Below, one piece after another: positions 6,575 to 7,145 of a DNA stretch of 7,145 nt. Position numbers and translations under genes: made by a program. Within the stretch, counting starts at the first letter, position 1; each line of letters opens with the position of its first letter. The DNA comes from Nitrospinota bacterium (GTDB lineage Bacteria; Tectomicrobia; Entotheonellia; J063). Where the stretch lies: assembly GCA_003696125.1 (NCBI GenBank), contig RFHZ01000003.1:1-7145 (forward strand), given 5' to 3'. The notes beneath the pieces were generated by a model that had not been told where the DNA came from, did not search any database, and saw only the letters and a list, made by a program, of their open reading frames with translations.

Positions 6575-7070
6575 TGTAGACCAGATCCAGGTTGAGCAGC
6601 GAGCTGAACAGGGAGACCTTGAGGGCATCGGAGGGTGCCTTGAGGTACTCCGGGTCCCGGCCGATAAAGAAGGCGTTCCAGTCTTTGGGGAAGAGATCGT
6701 TGATGAAGATCAGATCCCCGGTTCCCCAGGTCAGGATCTGGCGTCCGATCTTGACATCCATAAAACCGGTGAGCCGGAGGGCCAGATTCGCCTCGCGCAG
6801 ATCCACCGCCCCCTCCCCTCTCTCCAGGCGGATCCGGTGGCGATCCAGCACCGGATCGAAGAGGAGGTCGGTGGTGAGTCGAAACGCCACCCGCTCCCAG
6901 GGCTTTTCCAGCTCTAACTGGAGACGGGTCTCACCGATGGAGACCGCTTTTTCCTCTGGATCCTCCTGGGTGCGCATCCCGAACCGCGCTTCCCAGAACC
7001 CGGAGAGTTCCAGGGGGAAGGGGGTGGGTGGGGCTTCCTCTGGAGGGAGGGTCGTCTCCGGTGGTGCTTC

Positions 7071-7130
7071 CAGCCCGGCCGGCAGACCCGGTTCTTCCTC
7101 CAGTCCGGCCGGGAGACCCGGCTCCTCTTC
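7071..7130 (-). repeat. Two 30-bp tandem repeats encoding a Pro/Glu-rich decapeptide
   Basis: Positions 7071-7100 and 7101-7130 are 30-bp units that differ at only a few bases. On the minus strand they encode EEEPGLPAGL twice, and a partial related unit (GLEGVEEE) continues to the right edge. They lie in the low-complexity linker before the beta-barrel of the frameshifted gene. The array may extend past the window. Confidence 0.75.
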
Positions 7131-7145
7131 TACCCCTTCCAGTCC

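Larger units (their letters stand above)
5813..7145 (-). pseudogene. Outer-membrane beta-barrel protein, frameshifted and 5'-truncated by window edge
   Basis: Two overlapping frames on the minus strand make one protein. The upstream frame is open from the right edge to a TGA at 6561-6563; the downstream frame runs to a TAG at 5813-5815. They join at a run of seven C on the coding strand (6568-6574). Removing one C gives a continuous frame of 444 codons including the stop (1332 nt) and reads LVYTPRFDPDRF across the joint. The N-terminal visible part is Pro/Glu-rich with a decapeptide repeat, then SGFWEARFG leads into alternating beta-strand sequence (DLREANLALRLTGFMDVKIG, then GRQILTWGTGD and FINDLFPKDW). 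The C-terminus NLYMGVRYSF ends in Phe, as outer-membrane barrels do. It looks like a porin-like or DUF1302-like barrel of unassigned function; the family name is uncertain. The remaining sequence shows no other stop or decay, so the break may be a phase-variable tract or a sequencing error rather than an old pseudogene. Confidence 0.8.

Noticed and set aside
5876-6595. Plus-strand open frame opposite the beta-barrel gene (239 codons)
   Set aside because: The minus-strand frame has strand alternation and a C-terminal Phe typical of outer-membrane proteins; the plus frame shows no domain.
6600-6628. Start of a separate gene at the ATG ending at 6628 (minus strand)
   Set aside because: Its first 20 or so residues are an out-of-frame reading of the upstream barrel segment; family-like sequence begins only after the C7 tract, so this is a frameshift and not a new gene.

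Overview
The window is GC-rich, gene-dense bacterial DNA from a diderm (Gram-negative-type) organism. It holds a multihaem c-type cytochrome, a cytochrome c lipoprotein, an outer-membrane beta-barrel gene and a chemoreceptor of the kind common in respiratory, often metal- or sulfur-reducing, lineages such as Desulfuromonadota or Nitrospirota. That lineage guess is an inference from gene content; no rRNA or other phylogenetic marker is present.

Layout. (1) Positions 2-1609 (+) are the 3' part of a multihaem cytochrome c gene that runs off the left edge. Six CXXCH motifs are visible, five of them in class-I-like domains with a downstream Met. It overlaps by ATGA the next gene, 1606-2109 (+), a monohaem cytochrome c lipoprotein. 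Together they look like the end of a respiratory electron-transfer operon. (2) The 2110-2218 gap carries a close match to a sigma-28 (FliA/SigD) promoter. Behind it are three co-directional genes: an exported protein related to the ethylbenzene dehydrogenase haem-binding (gamma) subunit (2219-3136), a small seven-cysteine 'two-CW' protein (3298-3597), and a methyl-accepting chemotaxis protein with a helical periplasmic domain and a run of HAMP-like modules (3658-5766). A 161-nt leader with two perfect hairpins separates the first two. (3) A 12-bp perfect inverted repeat (5768-5808) lies between the chemoreceptor and a convergent gene. (4) Positions 5813-7145 (-) are an outer-membrane beta-barrel gene, 5'-truncated by the right edge and broken by a one-base frameshift at a run of seven C (coding strand). 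It also has a Pro/Glu-rich decapeptide repeat near its visible N-terminal end.

The most interesting reading is that 2219-5766 is a motility-regulon taxis cassette in which a periplasmic haem-domain protein and a cysteine-rich cytoplasmic protein accompany a chemoreceptor with no recognisable ligand domain of its own, next to respiratory cytochromes. The sequence shows the promoter match, gene order and domain signatures; the joint function in redox or energy taxis is inference.
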